Source: Arthrobacter citreus
GTDB taxonomy: Bacteria > Actinomycetota > Actinomycetes > Actinomycetales > Micrococcaceae
NCBI RefSeq assembly: GCF_009192745.1
Contig: NZ_VTFV01000002.1
Location: 248,001 to 312,000, forward strand
Reading direction: 5' to 3'
DNA length: 64,000 bases
Part shown: in pieces, positions 36,009-45,258 of the stretch
How the letters are laid out: every line of letters begins with the position of its first letter
Numbering within the stretch: position 1 is the first letter of the stretch
Notes under the pieces: model-generated
The model's input: only the letters and a program-made list of their open reading frames with translations
Databases searched by the model: none
What the model was told of the DNA's origin: nothing
Made by a program: the position numbers and the translations under genes

Positions 36009-37057
36009 CCGCAGCGGCCCCGTCCACGGGTTCCCCGCCACTGCGCACGGTGCTCTTCGGCTACGGGCTGGGCGGCCGGGTCTTCCACGCACCGCTCCTT
36101 GAGGCGGACCCGCGGTACTCCCTGGCTGTGATCGTCACGTCCGACCCCGCCCGCGCCCGGGCGGCCGCAGCCGCCTACCCTGCTGCCGCCGTCGTACCAT
36201 CTGCCGAAGCTGCCCTGGCGCTGGCAGGAAACCTGGATCTGGCGGTGGTCAGCACGCCTCCGGCAACACACGCTCCCCTGGGTATCGCCGCCCTGGAAGC
36301 CGGACTTCATGCCGTAGTCGATAAACCGTTTGCGCATTCTCCCCAGGCAGCGCAGGAACTGATGGATGCGGCAGCCGCGGCGGGGAAGGTCCTTTCTGTT
36401 TTCCAGAACAGGCGCTGGGACGGAGACTTCCTGACGCTCAAGGGTCTGCTGGAACGTGGTGAACTCGGCACCGTCAGCCGGTTCGAGTCACGGATGGAAT
36501 CCTTCAAGCCTGCCGTCACCAAGGCCTGGAAGCGGGAAGCGGGAACGGCCGACGGCGGCGGGATCCTCTTTGACCTGGGGCCGCACCTGATCGACCAGGC
36601 CCTGCAGCTTTTTGGTCCGGCCGAGCCGGCCTACGCGGAAGTCCGTTCAAGGCGGGAAGCCGGCGGACCGGACGACGACGTCTTTGTGGTCCTGCAGCAT
36701 GCCTCTGGTGTGCTCTCCCACCTGTACATGAACTCGCTGGCACCGCAGGCAGGGGAGAGGTTCCGGGTTACCGGGTCCAAAGCCGCCTGGACGAAGCGGG
36801 GGGCGGACCCGCAGGAAGCGCAGCTGGACGCAGGACTTCTGCCCGGGGATTCGGGCTACGGGGTGGAAGAACCGGCCAGCTGGGGAATGCTCGGCACAGA
36901 CGCGTCCGGCACGGCTGTCCCCACGGAGGCCGGCCGCTACCAGGACTTCTACGCCGGACTGGCTGCTGCAGTCCTGAACGGTGCCGCACTGCCGGTCCAC
37001 CCCGCGGATTCACTGCGGGGGATGGAAATTATACGGCAGGTCCATGCCGGAATCTGA
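36005..37057 (+). CDS. Gfo/Idh/MocA-family oxidoreductase
   Basis: A 350-residue NAD(P)-dependent oxidoreductase. The N-terminal Rossmann fold begins VLFGYGLGGRVFHAPLLEADP, followed by the EKP-equivalent HAVVDKPFAHS (catalytic Lys) and the C-terminal GFO_IDH_C domain with GGILFDLGPHLIDQAL. Family members act on sugars, inositols or heme-like substrates. Start by ATGA coupling to the ANTAR gene. Confidence 0.88.
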   Translation: MTAAAPSTGSPPLRTVLFGYGLGGRVFHAPLLEADPRYSLAVIVTSDPARARAAAAAYPAAAVVPSAEAALALAGNLDLAVVSTPPATHAPLGIAALEAGLHAVVDKPFAHSPQAAQELMDAAAAAGKVLSVFQNRRWDGDFLTLKGLLERGELGTVSRFESRMESFKPAVTKAWKREAGTADGGGILFDLGPHLIDQALQLFGPAEPAYAEVRSRREAGGPDDDVFVVLQHASGVLSHLYMNSLAPQAGERFRVTGSKAAWTKRGADPQEAQLDAGLLPGDSGYGVEEPASWGMLGTDASGTAVPTEAGRYQDFYAGLAAAVLNGAALPVHPADSLRGMEIIRQVHAGI

Positions 37058-37141
37058 TTCTCCAGAGGCTGCCGCGTAACCACCCCGAACTAACGCGACC
37101 GAAATCACGTTGTGTCCCTCATCTCCTTTAGCATTTGAGGA

Positions 37142-38473
37142 ATGCACCTCAAAGACCGGATCGAAGATTCCACCCTGAGCCGGCGGCAAGTCGGAATCAT
37201 TGCAATTTGTACAGCCCTCTACATGATCGACGGTTTCGACGTCCTGGTCATGGCTTTCAGTGCCTCCGCCGTCTCGGCGGAGTGGGACCTGAACGGTGCC
37301 GAGCTTGGGTTCCTGCTCAGCGCAGCCCTGGTCGGCATGGCAGTCGGTTCCATTTTCGTTTCCACCATTGCGGACGTGATCGGCCGCCAGAAAACCCTCC
37401 TGATCGGCGTCTGTGTTGTGGCCGCCGGCATGTTCGCCTCCGTTTTCGCTCCGTCCTATGAGGTCCTCTTGGTCCTGCGCCTGATCACGGGCGTCGCAAT
37501 CGGCACGCTGCAGGCAACCATCAACGTTTTCGCTTCGGAGTTCTCCAATGCCAAGCGGCGGTCAACCGCCCTGGCAATCGTCAGCATCGGCCAGCCCGTG
37601 GGCGGTGTCCTGGGCGGCCTGGTTACCGGCCTGCTCATCGCTTCCTTCGGCTGGCGCTCAGCTTTCGCCTTTGGCGCCGCCGCCACCCTCGTGATGATCC
37701 CGCTGGTGGTGAAGGTGCTGCCCGAATCCATTGACTACCTGTCCGTGCGCCGTCCCGCCAACGCGCTGGAGCGCATCAACAAAACGCTGCGCAGCATTGG
37801 CCAGGAACCGGTGGCGGAACTGCCCGAACCCGCACCGCGCGGGGAGAAGAAGTCCCGCTTCGCGGACGTCCTCACCGGCGTCAACGCCCGCCGCACCATC
37901 CTGCTCTCGCTGGCCTACTTCATCCTGATGGCCAGCTTCTACTTCGCCAATTCCTGGACCCCCAAGCTGATCACCGCCAGCGGCTTCAGCGCGCAGGACG
38001 GCATCAATGCCGGCGTGCTCTTCAGCGTTGGTGCCATCACCGGTGCCGTGGTGCTTGGTGTGTTTGGTTCCCGCTTCGACATGCGCCGGGTCCTGGCCGT
38101 CTTCTTCGTGGTCGGCGCAGCCACCTTCGTGGTGTTCGCCAACTCCACCGAAGGATCACTGCCGCTGGCGCTGTTCGCAGCCGCACTGGTGGGCTTTGGT
38201 TCCAACGCGCCGATCGCCGGCATGCTGGCCATCAGCCCTACGTACTACGACTCCGAGGTCCGCGGCACTGCCCTTGGCCTGGTGATTGGCATGGGCCGCG
38301 TGGGCGCGATTGTTTCCCCGATCCTGGCCGGCAGCCTGATCGACGGCGGCTGGACGCCGGGGGATCTGTACTTCCTGTTCGTCATCCCCATGGCCCTGGG
38401 CGCCGTCGTCATCTCCATGCTTGGAGCGCCCGTGCTGCGCGGGGCTGCAGCAAAGGTCCCGGTTTCGCACTAG
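37142..38473 (+). CDS. MFS transporter, aromatic acid:H+ symporter-like
   Basis: A 443-residue, twelve-helix MFS protein. TM1 carries YMIDGFDVLVMAF, matching the DGFD motif of the aromatic acid:H+ symporter (AAHS) family; the loop 2-3 motif is STIADVIGRQKTL, and the central loop is charged (PAPRGEKKSRF). It probably imports an aromatic or related organic acid. GAGGA lies directly before the ATG; the gene ends at a strong terminator. Confidence 0.87.
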   Translation: MHLKDRIEDSTLSRRQVGIIAICTALYMIDGFDVLVMAFSASAVSAEWDLNGAELGFLLSAALVGMAVGSIFVSTIADVIGRQKTLLIGVCVVAAGMFASVFAPSYEVLLVLRLITGVAIGTLQATINVFASEFSNAKRRSTALAIVSIGQPVGGVLGGLVTGLLIASFGWRSAFAFGAAATLVMIPLVVKVLPESIDYLSVRRPANALERINKTLRSIGQEPVAELPEPAPRGEKKSRFADVLTGVNARRTILLSLAYFILMASFYFANSWTPKLITASGFSAQDGINAGVLFSVGAITGAVVLGVFGSRFDMRRVLAVFFVVGAATFVVFANSTEGSLPLALFAAALVGFGSNAPIAGMLAISPTYYDSEVRGTALGLVIGMGRVGAIVSPILAGSLIDGGWTPGDLYFLFVIPMALGAVVISMLGAPVLRGAAAKVPVSH

Positions 38474-38489
38474 GACCGCCACAGACGTC

Positions 38490-38524
38490 AAAGGCCGGCA
38501 GCCCCGCGGGGCTGCCGGCCTTTT
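38490..38524 (+). terminator. Rho-independent terminator between MFS gene and ald
   Basis: AAAGGCCGGCAGCCCC and GGGGCTGCCGGCCTTTT form a perfect 16-bp stem with a CG centre and flanking A and T runs, so it can act on both convergent genes. Confidence 0.92.
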
Positions 38525-38539
38525 AGTGCTCCGGGCGAA

Positions 38540-39658
38540 TTATGGAGCGACCAGTTCCTTCCAGCCCTCAGTCAAGGCAAGGCCGTGCGCGTCGGACACC
38601 GAGTGGTGCGCAACGGCACCGTTGGCGATGTTCAGGCCCCGGGCCAGTGCCGGGGAATCCTCGAAGGCCTCACGCACTCCCTTATCCGCCAGTGCCGCGG
38701 CGTAGGGCAGCGTGACATTGGTGAGGGCGTAGGTGGAGGTGTTCGGGACAGCGCCGGGCATGTTCGCCACGCAGTAGAACAGGGAGCCGTGCACACGGAA
38801 GGTGGGGTCCTCATGCGTGGTGGGACGGCTGTCCTCGAAGCAGCCGCCCTGGTCCACGGCGATATCCACCAGCACGGAACCCGGCTTCATCCGCGCCACC
38901 ATGTCATTGGTCACCAGCTTCGGTGCCCGGGCGCCGGGAACCAGTACGGAGCCGATAACCAGGTCCGCGTCCAGCAACGCGCGCTCAATCTCGAACGCGT
39001 TGGAGGCCACGGTCTTGATGCGCCCGGCGTAGAGCGCATCAAGTTCGCGCAGCCGGTTGATGTTGATGTCCAGCACCGTGACGTCCGCGTGGGCGCCTAC
39101 GGCAACAGCCACGGCGTTGGTCCCGGCGACTCCGGCACCCAGCACCACAACCTTGGCCGGCCGCACCCCGGGAACACCGCCGAGCAGCAGCCCGGGGCCG
39201 CCGGCCGGCGCCATCATGCACTGGGCGCCCACCTGGACAGCCAGTCGTCCGGCAACCTCGGACATGGGAGCCAGCAGCGGCAGCGCCCGGCCTTCCTGGA
39301 CAGTTTCATAGGCGATCGCGGTGACGCCGGATTCCAGCAGCGCGCGGGTGAGTTCCTCCGTGGCCGCCAGATGCAGGTAGGTGAAGAGGATCAGCCCGGG
39401 CCGGAAGTACTGGTACTCCGATGCGATGGGCTCCTTCACCTTCAGGATCATGTCCGCGCGCTTCCAGACATCTGAGGCTGCGGCGGTCATTTCCGCACCG
39501 GCGGTCGAATATTCCTCATCGGTAATATTCGATCCGGCACCTGCGCCGGCCTCGACCAGGACAGTGTGCCCACGGGTAGTCAGTTCGTGGACGCCGGAGG
39601 CCGTAATAGCCACCCGGTATTCGTTGTTCTTGATTTCTTTGGGGATACCGATAATCAC
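38540..39658 (-). CDS. ald: Alanine dehydrogenase
   Basis: A 372-residue NAD-dependent alanine dehydrogenase converting L-alanine to pyruvate and ammonia. Signatures: GIPKEIKNNEYRVAITASGV at the N-terminus, VKEPIASEYQYFRPGLILFTYLHLA, and the NAD-binding VVLGAGVAGTNAVAVAVGAHADVTVLD. GTG start with GGAG seven bases upstream. Length and motifs are complete. It fits with the alanine:Na+ symporter encoded 17 kb away. Confidence 0.95.
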   Translation of the reverse strand: MIIGIPKEIKNNEYRVAITASGVHELTTRGHTVLVEAGAGAGSNITDEEYSTAGAEMTAAASDVWKRADMILKVKEPIASEYQYFRPGLILFTYLHLAATEELTRALLESGVTAIAYETVQEGRALPLLAPMSEVAGRLAVQVGAQCMMAPAGGPGLLLGGVPGVRPAKVVVLGAGVAGTNAVAVAVGAHADVTVLDININRLRELDALYAGRIKTVASNAFEIERALLDADLVIGSVLVPGARAPKLVTNDMVARMKPGSVLVDIAVDQGGCFEDSRPTTHEDPTFRVHGSLFYCVANMPGAVPNTSTYALTNVTLPYAAALADKGVREAFEDSPALARGLNIANGAVAHHSVSDAHGLALTEGWKELVAP

Positions 39659-39743
39659 GTTTTGCTCCGGTCAACAGATAGAAAGTACGAGTGGAACCAA
39701 GTGCTAGCGAGCAGGTGTGCGGAGCCGCACGACGGCGGTGCTC

Positions 39744-40199
39744 CTAGGTATCAGTCCCCCCTGAAGTGCCGTCCCCGTCCTGAGCTGCCGCCTTCGCAGC
39801 GCGCTGTTCGCGCTGGGACTGAAGCCAGGCCTCGACGTCGGACATCCTGATCCGGCGGTGCGTGCCCCGGTATTCAACGGGGATGACGCCGGCATCGGTC
39901 AGGTTGCGCAGGTACGTATGGGAGATCCCGGCCGCCGCAGCGGCCTGGGAGGTAGTGAGCAGCGGATTATGCGCCGGGGAATCGCCGGGGGTGTTCGTCT
40001 CCGCCGCGGCAGAGACGGTCACGGGCTGTCCCGCGGCGAGCCGGCCGAGCAGGTCAAGAACCGCATCCCGGGCTGCCGGGGGCAGCCGAAGTGCCGTACC
40101 GTCAACGAACACCGTGACGTCACCGGACGAGAGTGCCCGGTTCAGTGCGGAGGCATCCTTGCCGGTCAGCGCGGGGAAAGTCCTGCTCTGTTGGCTCAT
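39744..40199 (-). CDS. Excisionase/MerR-like helix-turn-helix DNA-binding protein
   Basis: A 151-residue protein. The C-terminal half has LLTTSQAAAAAGISHTYLRNLTDAGVIPVEYRGTHRRIRMSDVEAWL, the HTH_17/excisionase-type winged helix. The N-terminal half (DVTVFVDGTALRLPPAARDAVLDLLGRLAAGQPVTV) is a conserved companion region often found in excisionase-like antitoxins paired with PIN-domain toxins. No PIN gene or integrase is adjacent, so it is an orphan. A regulatory role is most likely. Confidence 0.8.
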   Translation of the reverse strand: MSQQSRTFPALTGKDASALNRALSSGDVTVFVDGTALRLPPAARDAVLDLLGRLAAGQPVTVSAAAETNTPGDSPAHNPLLTTSQAAAAAGISHTYLRNLTDAGVIPVEYRGTHRRIRMSDVEAWLQSQREQRAAKAAAQDGDGTSGGTDT

Positions 40200-40361
40200 G
40201 GATCACATCTTGCCAAATGAAACGGGCCGGAAACATGATCTGGCGTCACAGAACTGCGCGCCGCGTCGCCGGGTGCCTCTTTGGCAGCCGGACCGGGCCG
40301 TGCTGGAATGGGACCCAACACGCGCCGGTAACGGCGCGGACCGCCGGTTCAAAGGGGAATC

Positions 40362-41477
40362 ATGAGCAGCCGCACCATACGGGGAGCCATTCTGGAACGC
40401 ACCGGGGCGGAACGTCCCTACGGCGGCAGCCGGCCGCTGAGCGTGACCGAACTCGAACTGGATCCGCCCGGTCCCGGGGAGGTGCTGGTCCGCATCGAGG
40501 CGGCCGGGGTGTGCCATTCGGACCTCTCCGTAGTGAACGGCAGCAGGGCCCGTCCGCTGCCCATGCTGCTGGGCCACGAGGCCGCCGGGCGGGTCGAGGA
40601 AGTGGGCCGGGACGTTCCAGGCCTGCGTCCTGGCCAGCGGGTGGTGATGGCCTTCCTGCCGCGCTGCGGGGAATGCGCCGCTTGCCGCACCAACGGCAAG
40701 ATGCCCTGCACTCCCGGCAGCGCAGCAAACAATGCAGGCACCCTGCTGGGCGGGGGAATCCGGCTCAGCCGGGGTGGCGAACCCGTGCTGCACCATCTGG
40801 GCGTGTCTGCCTTCGCAACCCACGCGGTCGTCAACTACCGGTCCGTCGTTGCCGTCGATGATGATGTTCCGCCTGCCGTGGCCGCCCTGCTCGGCTGCGC
40901 CGTGCTCACCGGTGCTGGAGCAGTGCTGAACGCTGTCCGCCCCGGCCCGGATGACGACGTCGCCGTGGTAGGGCTGGGCGGCGTAGGAATGGCGGCGCTG
41001 CTGGCCGCCAGGGCAGCCGGCGTGCACAGCGTCATCGGCATCGACGCGCTGCCGGGAAAACTGAAGCGCGCCCTGGAACTGGGTGCGGACGCCGTGTACT
41101 CCCCGGAGGAAGCAGCCGCTGGGGGAATCCGCGCCGCGCTCACCGTGGAGGCCGCAGGCCATCCCCGTGCCTTCGAGACTGCCGTGAGCCTCACGGCCCC
41201 GGGCGGCACAACAGTCACGGTTGGGCTCCCTGCCCCGGACCAGCGCTCCGAAATAACGCCGCTGACCCTTACAGCGGAGGCCCGGACCATCATCGGCAGC
41301 TACCTTGGCTCCGCCGTTCCGTCCCGCGACATCCCCGTCTATGCGGAGCTGTGGCGGCAGGGGAAGCTGCCCGTCGAGGAGCTGGTTTCCTCCGAGGTCG
41401 CCCTGGAGGACATCAACGAAGCAATGGACACCCTGGCGGACGGGCAGGCCATCCGCCAGGTAATCCACTTCGACTAG
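40362..41477 (+). CDS. Zinc-dependent alcohol dehydrogenase
   Basis: A 371-residue medium-chain dehydrogenase. Catalytic zinc ligands are in GVCHSD and LGHEAAGR; the structural zinc site is complete (CGECAACRTNGKMPC); the NAD fold shows GLGGVGMAALLAARAAG. It resembles class III-like and aryl-alcohol-type ADHs. Substrate unknown. It runs convergent to malate synthase. Confidence 0.87.
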   Translation: MSSRTIRGAILERTGAERPYGGSRPLSVTELELDPPGPGEVLVRIEAAGVCHSDLSVVNGSRARPLPMLLGHEAAGRVEEVGRDVPGLRPGQRVVMAFLPRCGECAACRTNGKMPCTPGSAANNAGTLLGGGIRLSRGGEPVLHHLGVSAFATHAVVNYRSVVAVDDDVPPAVAALLGCAVLTGAGAVLNAVRPGPDDDVAVVGLGGVGMAALLAARAAGVHSVIGIDALPGKLKRALELGADAVYSPEEAAAGGIRAALTVEAAGHPRAFETAVSLTAPGGTTVTVGLPAPDQRSEITPLTLTAEARTIIGSYLGSAVPSRDIPVYAELWRQGKLPVEELVSSEVALEDINEAMDTLADGQAIRQVIHFD

Positions 41478-41505
41478 ACGGAAAACGTAAAAGCGGCGGA
41501 CGAAC

Positions 41506-43104
41506 CTAGTCCACCAGCTCGTACGCAGGCAGGGTCAGGAAGTCCGGATAGTCCTCGGCCAGGCTGATCCGGCCGATCAATTCACTGGCCGGGGCGTAGT
41601 AGCGGTTGAACTTCTCCTCATCCACCTCCGAGCGCAGGCGCTCGGTTTCCTCGGCCAGGAGACGCTTGACCAGGTCTTCGGTGACCGTCTCTCCGGTGTC
41701 CTCAAGGGTCACCCCGTTGCGGACCTGCTGCCAGACCTGGGACCGGGAGATCTCGGCCGTGGCCGCATCCTCCATCAGGTTGTGGATCGCCACCGCTCCG
41801 TTGCCTGAAAGCCAGACGGCGGTGTACGCCACCGCAACGTAGAGGTTGGAGCGCAGCCCCGCCTCGGTGATCGCGCCCTCCGCCGTGGTGACGTCCAGCA
41901 GGTCCCCGGCCGTGACGCTGACGTCTTCGCGCAGCTTGTCCACCTGGTTGGGCTTATCCCCAAGCACGGAGTCGAAAACTTCCCGGCACGTCTGAACCAT
42001 GTCCGGGTGTGCGACCCAGGAGCCGTCAAACCCGTCGTTGGCTTCCCGGGACTTATCCGCAGTCACCTTTTCAAAGGCCTTGGCGGTGACCTCCGGCTCC
42101 CGGCGGTTGGGGATGAAGGCTGCCATCCCGCCCATGGCAAAGGCGCCGCGGCGGTGGCAGGTCTTGACCAGCAGCTCGGTGTAGGCGCGCATGAACGGCG
42201 CGGTCATGGCGACGTCGGCACGGTCGGGCAACAGGAAATCCTTGCCGGAGTCGCGGAATACCTTGATCATGCTGAAGAGGTAGTCCCAGCGCCCGGCGTT
42301 GAGGCCGGAGGCATGGTCGCGCAGCTCATAGAGGATTTCCTCCATCTCGAACGCGGCAGGAATGGTCTCGATGAGCACGGTTGCACGGACCGAGCCCTGT
42401 GGAACGCCCACGTAGTCCTGGGCGAAGACAAACACGTCGTTCCAGAGCCGGGCCTCCAGATGGCTCTCCATCTTGGGCAGGTAGTAGTAGGGGCCCTGGC
42501 CGTTTTCCAGCAGCTGCCTTGCGTTGTGGAAGAAGTGCAGGCCAAAGTCCACCAGGGCGCCCACCGCGGGTTCGCCGTCGATCAGCACGTGCTTTTCCGG
42601 AAGGTGCCAGCCACGCGGCCGCATCACGACGACGGCGAGGGGTGCGTCGGTGCGCAGTGCGTACTCCTTGCCGTCCGGGGAGGTGAAGGACAGGTCTCCG
42701 CGGGCGGCACGGTAGAGGTTGTATTCGGCGTCCACCACGTTGTGCCAGGTGGGGGTGGACGCATCCTCCAGGTCGGCCAGCCACACCTTTGCGCCGGAGT
42801 TCAGGGCGTTGATCGCCATCTTCGCGGGGGACGCCGGTCCGGTCATTTCCACGCGGCGGTCCTGCAGGGCCGGCGGGGCCGGGGCAACCTGCCAGTTGCC
42901 TTCACGGATTTCGGCCGTGTCCGGCAGGAAGTCCAGGGATTCCCCGGCCGCGATGGCCTCCCTCCGGGCAGTGCGGGCAGCCAGCAGGTCATTGCGGGTG
43001 GGTGCGAAACGGTGGTGCAGATCTTCGATGAACGCCAGCGCCTCTGGGGTCAGGATGGTTCCGGCGCCCTCGGCCGGGTTCGGATCGGTTACTTCAATGG
43101 CCAT
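41506..43104 (-). CDS. aceB: Malate synthase A
   Basis: 532 residues from ATG at 43104, which has GAGGGAGA upstream. It condenses glyoxylate with acetyl-CoA in the glyoxylate shunt. Motifs: WLADLEDASTPTWHNVVDAE, VVMRPRGWHLPEKHVLIDGE (catalytic Arg), and GSWVAHPDMVQTCREVF. The size is that of the A isoform, not the larger G form. No isocitrate lyase gene is in the window. The in-frame extension beyond 43104 is not conserved-looking. Confidence 0.94.
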   Translation of the reverse strand: MAIEVTDPNPAEGAGTILTPEALAFIEDLHHRFAPTRNDLLAARTARREAIAAGESLDFLPDTAEIREGNWQVAPAPPALQDRRVEMTGPASPAKMAINALNSGAKVWLADLEDASTPTWHNVVDAEYNLYRAARGDLSFTSPDGKEYALRTDAPLAVVVMRPRGWHLPEKHVLIDGEPAVGALVDFGLHFFHNARQLLENGQGPYYYLPKMESHLEARLWNDVFVFAQDYVGVPQGSVRATVLIETIPAAFEMEEILYELRDHASGLNAGRWDYLFSMIKVFRDSGKDFLLPDRADVAMTAPFMRAYTELLVKTCHRRGAFAMGGMAAFIPNRREPEVTAKAFEKVTADKSREANDGFDGSWVAHPDMVQTCREVFDSVLGDKPNQVDKLREDVSVTAGDLLDVTTAEGAITEAGLRSNLYVAVAYTAVWLSGNGAVAIHNLMEDAATAEISRSQVWQQVRNGVTLEDTGETVTEDLVKRLLAEETERLRSEVDEEKFNRYYAPASELIGRISLAEDYPDFLTLPAYELVD

Positions 43105-43481
43105 GGTTTCTCCCTCGCTTACCGGTCTGGTCAGTGCCGGACCGCGTCGTCGAATGCAGCGTGCCCTGAACGTACGGGCCGAAGGGTGGGGTGTAAAGCC
43201 GCAGGATGGCGCAGCTGTACCCCGGTGTCTGCTCACGGCGTGAGCAGGCCTTCGAACGCAAATGAAAACTTATTTCCGTATCGTGAATATTATGGCCCAC
43301 TGTTGGAGACAGCAAGGGCAGGGGAGGGGCCCGGAGCCGGGCGGGGCCGCGGACGGGTCCGCAATTCCGGGTCTGCACCGGCGAAAAGTTCGGCAGGGCG
43401 TGACGTTCCCGCCCCCGGGCGCCCTTAATGGAAGGTACGGCGATCCCCCTCCGGGATCCCCCTCTTCAGGAGATGAGTGCC
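43105..43481. other. Divergent intergenic region, aceB / Asp23 operon
   Basis: About 380 bp without a credible gene. An AT-rich island at 43262-43293 (ACTTATTTCCGTATCGTGAA) is the likely aceB promoter/operator region. The part nearer the Asp23 gene is very GC-rich and carries a direct repeat GATCCCCCTC (43441-43450 and 43455-43464 approximately). Open frames here look like chance reading of GC-rich DNA. Confidence 0.5.
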
Positions 43482-44003
43482 ATGGCAGAATCCTCCAAAA
43501 TCCCCGGACAATCCACTGCATCACCGGGAACCACCACCGGGGAAAGCGCTGAAAGTGAGAGCGGCCTTTCGCAGCACCGGCCGTCGGGGCCGCTGCATAC
43601 TCCCCGCGGAGACACCACCATCGAAGAAAGCGTGGTGCAGAAGCTCGCAGGCATAGCCACCCGTGAAGTCCCGGGCGTCTACGCCATGGGAAATGCCGCC
43701 CGACGCGCGTTCAGCGCTGTCACCGAACGCATACCCGGATCCCAGACGAATTACGGCAACGGCGTGAGCGTGGAGAAAGGCGAGCGGCAGGCAGCGGTCG
43801 ATGTGAGCGTGATCGTGGACTACGGCTACTCGATTGTGGAGGTCAGCCAGGCCATCCGCACCAACGTGATCCGCTCCGTGGAGAACGCCACCGGACTGGA
43901 AGTCCTGGAGGTCAACGTGAACGTCACTGACGTCCACCTTCCCGACGAGGACAGCGAGGACGACAGCCAGTCGCAGAAGAAACAGTCCGGACGGCTGGAG
44001 TAG
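43482..44003 (+). CDS. Asp23/Gls24 family envelope stress protein (first copy)
   Basis: About 173 residues from ATG at 43482, with CAGGAG nine bases upstream; ATG at 43473 is an alternative. After a ~55-residue disordered Ser/Thr-rich head comes the Asp23 domain: ESVVQKLAGIATREVPGVYAM, AAVDVSVIVDYGYSIVEVSQAIR, and TGLEVLEVNVNVTDVHLP. Asp23 proteins polymerise at the membrane through AmaP. First of five adjacent genes that together look like an envelope-stress operon. Confidence 0.9.
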   Translation: MAESSKIPGQSTASPGTTTGESAESESGLSQHRPSGPLHTPRGDTTIEESVVQKLAGIATREVPGVYAMGNAARRAFSAVTERIPGSQTNYGNGVSVEKGERQAAVDVSVIVDYGYSIVEVSQAIRTNVIRSVENATGLEVLEVNVNVTDVHLPDEDSEDDSQSQKKQSGRLE

Positions 44004-44068
44004 CGCAGGCCCGGCGCTGTGCCGGGTCCATTTCCATAACGTACTAATACGTCCTAAGGAGAGCACCG

Positions 44069-44248
44069 ATGAATGCAACAAGATGGTGCCTGGTAGTTGG
44101 TTTGGTTTTGGGCATTGTGCTGGCGTTCGGGGGGTGGTTCGCGTTCCTCGTGACCATACTCTTCGGCCTGGTGGGACTGCTGGTGGGGTTGGTGGCTGAC
44201 GGCAAACTGGACATGGCCGGTCTGTTTGGCCGTGCCGCAAGCCGATGA
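44069..44248 (+). CDS. DUF2273-like small membrane protein
   Basis: A 59-residue protein from ATG at 44069, with AAGGAGAG upstream. It has two hydrophobic helices (WCLVVGLVLGIVLAFGGW and FLVTILFGLVGLLVGLVA) and a short polar tail. Its size, helix pair and place between two Asp23 genes match DUF2273 proteins. The next gene starts inside its stop by ATGA. Confidence 0.8.
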   Translation: MNATRWCLVVGLVLGIVLAFGGWFAFLVTILFGLVGLLVGLVADGKLDMAGLFGRAASR

Positions 44249-44649
44249 CCACGATGCAGATGGGAACAGCGCGCCGACCCCGGCTTGCCGTTGAAGACCG
44301 GGGCAGCACCTCGATGGCCCGGAAGGTCCTGGAAAAGATAGCCAGCCAGGTGGCACGTGATGAAACGGAAGCCGGGGGTTCCTCGGGAGGTTTCCTGGGA
44401 ATCGGTGCCCGGGCGGATTTTTCGGCCCGGCCTGAAGCATCGGTGGAGCTGGCAGGGAACATTGCCAGCCTCCGCGTGAGGGTTGGGCTGCCCTATCCGG
44501 TTCCCCTGCGCGCGGCCACGCACGAGCTGCGCGAGCGGATCGCCGGCCGGGTGACTGAGCTGACGGGTGTGCAGGTGCGGCAGGTGGACATTACAGTGGC
44601 CTGGCTGCGGCCCCGCCCGGCTTCCTCTTCACGCAGGAACCTGTTGTGA
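44245..44649 (+). CDS. Asp23/Gls24-like protein (second copy)
   Basis: A 134-residue Asp23-like domain protein: RKVLEKIASQVARDE at the N-terminus, then ASLRVRVGLPYPVPLRAATHELRERIAGRVTELTGVQVRQVDITVAWL, the characteristic strand-helix-strand end. The middle is a short Gly-rich loop. It overlaps both neighbours by four bases, so translation of the operon is coupled. Confidence 0.82.
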   Translation: MTTMQMGTARRPRLAVEDRGSTSMARKVLEKIASQVARDETEAGGSSGGFLGIGARADFSARPEASVELAGNIASLRVRVGLPYPVPLRAATHELRERIAGRVTELTGVQVRQVDITVAWLRPRPASSSRRNLL

Positions 44650-45233
44650 GCGCCGAGTCGCCGCCGGTGGCGCTGCGCCAGCGGCCCAGCCGCTCCGTTC
44701 CGGCGACCATCTGCGCCGTCGTGCTCCTGGCGCTGGGCGTCGCCGCCGTTGTGGCGGCACTGGTCCGGCTGACTTCGGGAATGTGGCCGGAAGCGCTCAC
44801 GGCTCCGGTGCAATGGCTGGCCGATTCGGCCTGGAACAGTCCCGGTGTGTGGGCGCTGGGAATCGCGCTCGCCGTCGCCGGCCTGGTGCTGCTGCTGGCC
44901 GGCATAGTTCCCGGCCGCTTCCATGACCTGCCCGTCCGGGTGCCTGCTGCCGGGGACCCCGCAGCAGAACGAGCAACAGCCAACGGACCCTCAGCGGTCA
45001 TGTCCCGCCGGGCGGTCGCCCAGCTGGCGGCCGCAACCTGCGAACACATCGACGGCGTCTCGTCTGCCTCCGCCACGGCCACGGACCGCGACGTGCGGGT
45101 CTCGGTCACGACGGCGCTGCATGACACCCGGGACCTGGAGCGGTGGGTTGGCGACGGGGTGCACTCTCGGCTGGAAGCATCAGGCCTGGATCCCGTTCCG
45201 CGGGTCCGGGTCACCATCCACCAACGGGACTGA
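44646..45233 (+). CDS. DUF6286-like membrane-anchored Asp23-related protein
   Basis: A 195-residue protein. Two N-terminal transmembrane helices (residues ~20-43 and ~67-90, ALGIALAVAGLVLLLAGIVPG) are followed by a cytosolic alkaline-shock-like domain (SRRAVAQLAAATCEHIDGVSSASATATDRDVRVSVTT...VRVTI). GTG start overlaps the previous stop. It probably anchors or assembles with the Asp23 proteins at the membrane. Confidence 0.8.
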   Translation: MSAESPPVALRQRPSRSVPATICAVVLLALGVAAVVAALVRLTSGMWPEALTAPVQWLADSAWNSPGVWALGIALAVAGLVLLLAGIVPGRFHDLPVRVPAAGDPAAERATANGPSAVMSRRAVAQLAAATCEHIDGVSSASATATDRDVRVSVTTALHDTRDLERWVGDGVHSRLEASGLDPVPRVRVTIHQRD

Positions 45234-45258
45234 CCCGGCGTACCGGGAAGGACACAGC

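Noticed and set aside
41441-41506. Terminator between the alcohol dehydrogenase and malate synthase genes
   Set aside because: No convincing hairpin with a T run is visible in the short gap.
43262-43552. 96-codon open frame upstream of the Asp23 gene
   Set aside because: Composition is Arg/Pro/Gly-biased, it overlaps the real Asp23 start region in another frame, and it has no ribosome site.
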